In this document: positions 62,890 to 64,000 of the stretch, in pieces
Layout: each line of letters opens with the position of its first letter
How positions within the stretch are numbered: the stretch's first letter is position 1
Assembly (NCBI GenBank): GCA_045538175.1
Contig: JAZSQZ010000147.1
Coordinates: forward strand, 22,547-86,546
Length of the DNA stretch: 64,000 nt
From: JAZSQZ01 sp045538175
GTDB taxonomy: Bacteria > Bacillota > Clostridia > Christensenellales > UBA1242
Direction of reading: 5' to 3'
Position numbers and translations under genes: made by a program
Notes under the pieces: model-generated
What the model was told of the DNA's origin: nothing
What the model saw: the letters and a program-made list of their open reading frames with translations, nothing else
Database searches by the model: none

Positions 62890-63996
62890 CTAATCCTTTA
62901 TTTTGACCGGGATAGAGCATACTTTGTTTACTGTAAGATATCCTACTGTCAAATCTGACAAATCTTTTTCGTTTGTTGTTTCATAATAGTCTCTACATAA
63001 TAGTTCTGCAAGATCGCTAAATTCTTCTCTTACTTGATTGTTTGAAACTTGTGACAAATATTTATTAAGCGTGTTTATGCAAACTTCAATAGTATGTTTG
63101 CTTTTTTCGGTTACTTCTTTTTTGATTTCTTCAAGCATCATTGTATTTAAAAATACAATCATTGTAACGCAAGTATCGCAAACTGCTGATATAGAATTTA
63201 GTGGGGTTATGCAAGCACGAGAGAATTTTTTTATTATATCAATTTTTATTTTTGAAACAAGTTTTTCAATGTTTGATTTTCTTGCAGCAGCTGTAAGGCG
63301 TGTATCATAACAATTTTTGCAATTTAAATCGGTATAGAGATTTTTAAAAACTTTTCCAAGTTCGTTATAAAACAAAATTCTTGTTACGTCGCCTTTGTGT
63401 TTAAGTGTTGGCAATACTTCCTTTTTTACAAAGTCAACAATTTTACCCTTTATTTCAACGATAAGTTTTTCGTGCTCAAAGGCTTGTTCGACGGCAGTTT
63501 TAAGATTTATTTCTTGCATTCTTTGTTCGTGTTCTTCTTCTGCCTTTTTTCTTCTATTTTTTAATCTTTCGTCAACTGCAACGATACTTGCTGTTTCTAA
63601 GTATTCATAAAATTGCCAATATCTAGTTGTAAAGAAAGATTTTATTTCATCAATATATGGCTTATAATAGGCTTCGTTTATTTTTCCAAAGATGTTTATT
63701 GTTCTGTTTGCCTTATATAACTTTTCAAGTGCTGTCCTAAATCTTTCTTCGTTTTCGTTATTTCTGTTTGGCCAATAACCTTCGTGCATTTCAAGATCAT
63801 AATATTCAATTTTAAAATCTGTTTTGTCGGGTGCGAAGTCAAAATTTTCACAACTTTCAATTTGAAGAATTTCGCGTGTTTTTCTGTTTCTTATTATAAA
63901 CCCTATAGGTCTTGTGACTGCTGCATGCCCATCTTTAAAGTTAGGTTGAGATAGAACAGGGTAGGCGAGCATTATATTTTTATTTACTTTGCTCAA
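62890..63996 (-). CDS. Hypothetical protein, 5' end uncertain at window edge
   Basis: At least 368 residues without signal peptide or membrane helix. The N-terminus has a beta-rich part with 'AVTRPIGFIIRNRKTREIL'. A helical region rich in Lys/Glu follows ('KNRRKKAEEEHEQRMQEI'), then a part with several cysteines ('LNCKNCYDTR', 'AVCDTCVTM'). No family was recognised. Possible starts are TTG at 63996 and ATG at 63972; neither has a good ribosome-binding site, and the frame stays open to the window end, so it may continue beyond it. Confidence 0.7.
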   Translation of the reverse strand: MSKVNKNIMLAYPVLSQPNFKDGHAAVTRPIGFIIRNRKTREILQIESCENFDFAPDKTDFKIEYYDLEMHEGYWPNRNNENEERFRTALEKLYKANRTINIFGKINEAYYKPYIDEIKSFFTTRYWQFYEYLETASIVAVDERLKNRRKKAEEEHEQRMQEINLKTAVEQAFEHEKLIVEIKGKIVDFVKKEVLPTLKHKGDVTRILFYNELGKVFKNLYTDLNCKNCYDTRLTAAARKSNIEKLVSKIKIDIIKKFSRACITPLNSISAVCDTCVTMIVFLNTMMLEEIKKEVTEKSKHTIEVCINTLNKYLSQVSNNQVREEFSDLAELLCRDYYETTNEKDLSDLTVGYLTVNKVCSIPVKIKD

Positions 63997-64000
63997 TATT

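Overview
The window is AT-rich chromosomal DNA from a spore-forming low-GC Gram-positive bacterium, most likely an uncultured member of the Clostridia. The reasons are the sporulation and germination genes (spmA/spmB, a SipL-type SPOCS+LysM protein that is typical of Clostridia, spoIIR, sleB/ypeB, a YtaF-like protein), Firmicutes gene orders (murB..whiA; holB-ricT-trmN6), Veg and WhiA, strong Shine-Dalgarno sites, and many hairpin+T-run terminators. No tRNA, rRNA, CRISPR array, insertion sequence, integrase or phage gene was seen.

Layout. (1) 66-10226: uvrC, an orphan solute-binding-like protein, murB, a PHP phosphoesterase, whiA, dnaE and pfkA, all on the + strand and tightly packed. (2) 10223-16650: a small minus-strand gene, greA behind a structured leader, holB-ricT-trmN6, spmA-spmB on the minus strand, tatD-rsmA. 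(3) 16773-23842: a conserved acidic protein, a DUF5050-like lipoprotein, veg, and a sporulation/germination block (sipL-like, spoIIR, sleB, ypeB). (4) 23925-25130: a Rho homologue that has kept its RNA-binding half but lost the Walker A motif. (5) 25177-47882: a 22.7-kb block built around a type IV secretion system (T4SS) core. It holds VirD4/TraG and a 2785-residue signal-peptide/TM-anchored surface protein on the minus strand. On the + strand are a VirB2-like pilin, a 691-residue lipoprotein, a VirB6-like protein with a 480-residue coiled-coil tail, a VirB3-VirB4 fusion, a 961-residue soluble protein of unknown family, and an 82-residue protein. (6) 47970-59828: fba, a degenerate GT2-like membrane protein, an M29 aminopeptidase, gap, an M24 peptidase, a TM2/zinc-ribbon protein, mnmA, ytaF-like, a YigZ-family gene, recX, acpS, a small ORF plus mazF, lgt, and a DivIVA-like gene. 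(7) 59922-64000: a MacB-like ABC transporter, then two unknown minus-strand genes running to the window edge.

The most interesting part is region 5. It has both T4SS ATPases, a channel protein and a pilin, but no relaxase, recombinase, oriT-like site or cell-wall hydrolase was recognised. It sits between ordinary chromosomal genes, and most of its genes have their own promoter and terminator. This looks like a resident, non-conjugative T4SS-derived machine with its own surface protein and candidate substrate, rather than an integrative element; that reading is an inference. Two other patterns stand out: the ATPase-dead Rho homologue beside this locus, and at least four genes whose consensus sigma-A -10 box lies 6-7 nt before the start codon, which predicts leaderless mRNAs.
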